Position numbers and translations under genes: made by a program. Under the pieces are notes generated by a model. The model saw only the letters and a list, made by a program, of their open reading frames with translations, ran no database searches and was not told where the DNA came from. Below are positions 63,595 to 64,000 of a stretch of 64,000 nt of DNA, in pieces; position 1 is the first letter of the stretch, and each line of letters opens with the position of its first letter. Source of the DNA: Rhizobium deserti. GTDB lineage: Bacteria; Pseudomonadota; Alphaproteobacteria; Rhizobiales; Rhizobiaceae. The stretch is taken from contig NZ_SMTL01000004.1 in NCBI RefSeq assembly GCF_004358025.1, positions 1 through 64,000 of the forward strand, written 5' to 3'.

Positions 63595-64000
63595 ATGTTG
63601 CGAGTTCTTCAGGTTGCGAACGCTGGCGCAATGCAGGTTGTTACATGGAGCGGCGAAGGGCAGCCTCGTGCCGTCAATGGCGTGACGTCCACCTATGAGC
63701 TGGCGATGCGGGCGATAACGTCCGGGCGCAGCTTGGCGCAGGAAATCGATGCTGCCGGCCTGGGTGCTGAAGTCGACCTCGAAACCGCTGCCGCCGAAGG
63801 CCGGTTTGCCCTGCCGGTCAGTCATCCGGATCCGGCCCATTATATCGTCGCTGGTACCGGCCTGACCCATCTCGGCTCCGCGTCGGGTCGGGACAAGATG
63901 CATAAGGCTGCGCAGTCGGAAGAGAAGCCGACGGATTCTATGCGCATGTTCCTCATGGGCGTCGAGGGCGGCAAGCCGAAAGCGGGCGAAGTGGGTGCCC
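63595..64000 (+). CDS. AraD1/GguC-like family protein (fumarylacetoacetase fold), partial
   Basis: The first 135 codons of a gene that runs off the window. It begins MLRVLQVANAGAMQVVTWSG, continues TSTYELAMRAITSGRSL, and has LPVSHPDPAHYIVAGTGLTH followed by GSASGRDKMH, the pattern of AraD1 (GguC) proteins in Agrobacterium and Rhizobium. AraD1 members belong to the fumarylacetoacetate hydrolase superfamily and act in pentonate breakdown, for example as 2-keto-3-deoxy-arabonate dehydratase. GGTGG stands about 8 bases before the ATG. The gguC gene lies beside a sugar ABC transporter in Agrobacterium, as here. Confidence 0.8.
   Translation, partial: MLRVLQVANAGAMQVVTWSGEGQPRAVNGVTSTYELAMRAITSGRSLAQEIDAAGLGAEVDLETAAAEGRFALPVSHPDPAHYIVAGTGLTHLGSASGRDKMHKAAQSEEKPTDSMRMFLMGVEGGKPKAGEVGA

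Noticed and set aside
63421-63903. 160-codon open frame on the minus strand
   Set aside because: It is antisense to the AraD1-like gene, is rich in Pro, Arg and Ser without family motifs, and its 3' part covers the promoter region.

Overview
The window looks like chromosome or chromid sequence from an alphaproteobacterium of the Rhizobium/Agrobacterium group (inference). The main reasons are a rhamnose locus in the rhizobial order rhaRSTPQUK with divergent rhaDI, DUF982 proteins, a hut locus using the HutF branch, many binding-protein-dependent ABC importers, GGAAC-N17/18-GTT promoter motifs of the EcfG/RpoE2 general-stress type, and high GC with rhizobial codon use. No transposase, integrase, CRISPR array or phage gene was seen.

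Positions 1-7.5 kb: an initiator tRNA-Met is followed by decayed, gene-poor DNA. Then come small genes typical of a general stress regulon: two SDR oxidoreductases, an intact DUF982 gene and a frameshifted one, a DUF2243 membrane protein, and a small helix-hairpin-helix protein resembling the RNA polymerase alpha C-terminal domain. A two-gene dehydrogenase operon (zinc MDR and Gfo/Idh/MocA) closes the block. Several of these genes have an EcfG-like promoter.

Positions 8.0-20.3 kb: a tightly overlapping eight-gene operon appears to make and transfer an unusual sugar. It encodes an NAD-dependent epimerase, a glycosidase-like/epimerase fusion, a GT4 glycosyltransferase, three tandem CgeB-like glycosyltransferases, a UDP-glucuronate decarboxylase-like SDR and a methyltransferase. 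It is preceded by four copies of a 14-bp repeat and an EcfG-like promoter, so a stress-induced glycan or glycoconjugate is the best guess. A third SDR with its own EcfG-like promoter and a pyruvate-oxidase-like ThDP enzyme follow. This is the most likely place in the window for an undescribed system.

Positions 20.3-40.9 kb: amino-acid catabolism. A GntR regulator, an M20 amidohydrolase and a polar-amino-acid ABC importer are followed by an Lrp-type regulator, arginase and ornithine cyclodeaminase (arginine to ornithine to proline). Next come hutDUHI (minus strand) and hutF (plus strand) around a 22-bp HutC-like palindrome. A minus-strand operon then encodes an ABC amino-acid importer, HutC and an LLM flavin monooxygenase.

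Positions 40.2-47.0 kb: a GntR regulator is divergent from a spermidine/putrescine-type ABC importer, which is followed by a hydantoin/Asp-Glu racemase-family protein and a GNAT acetyltransferase.

Positions 47.0-64.0 kb: sugar catabolism. The complete rhamnose locus has a 20-bp inverted repeat between rhaR and rhaD. A ytfQRT-yjfF-type importer (galactofuranose in E. coli) carries a GntR gene at its end, and a divergent AraD1/GguC-like gene runs off the 3' edge. In four operons where the binding-protein gene is followed by other transporter genes, GC-rich hairpins sit directly after it, as expected for overproduction of the binding protein.
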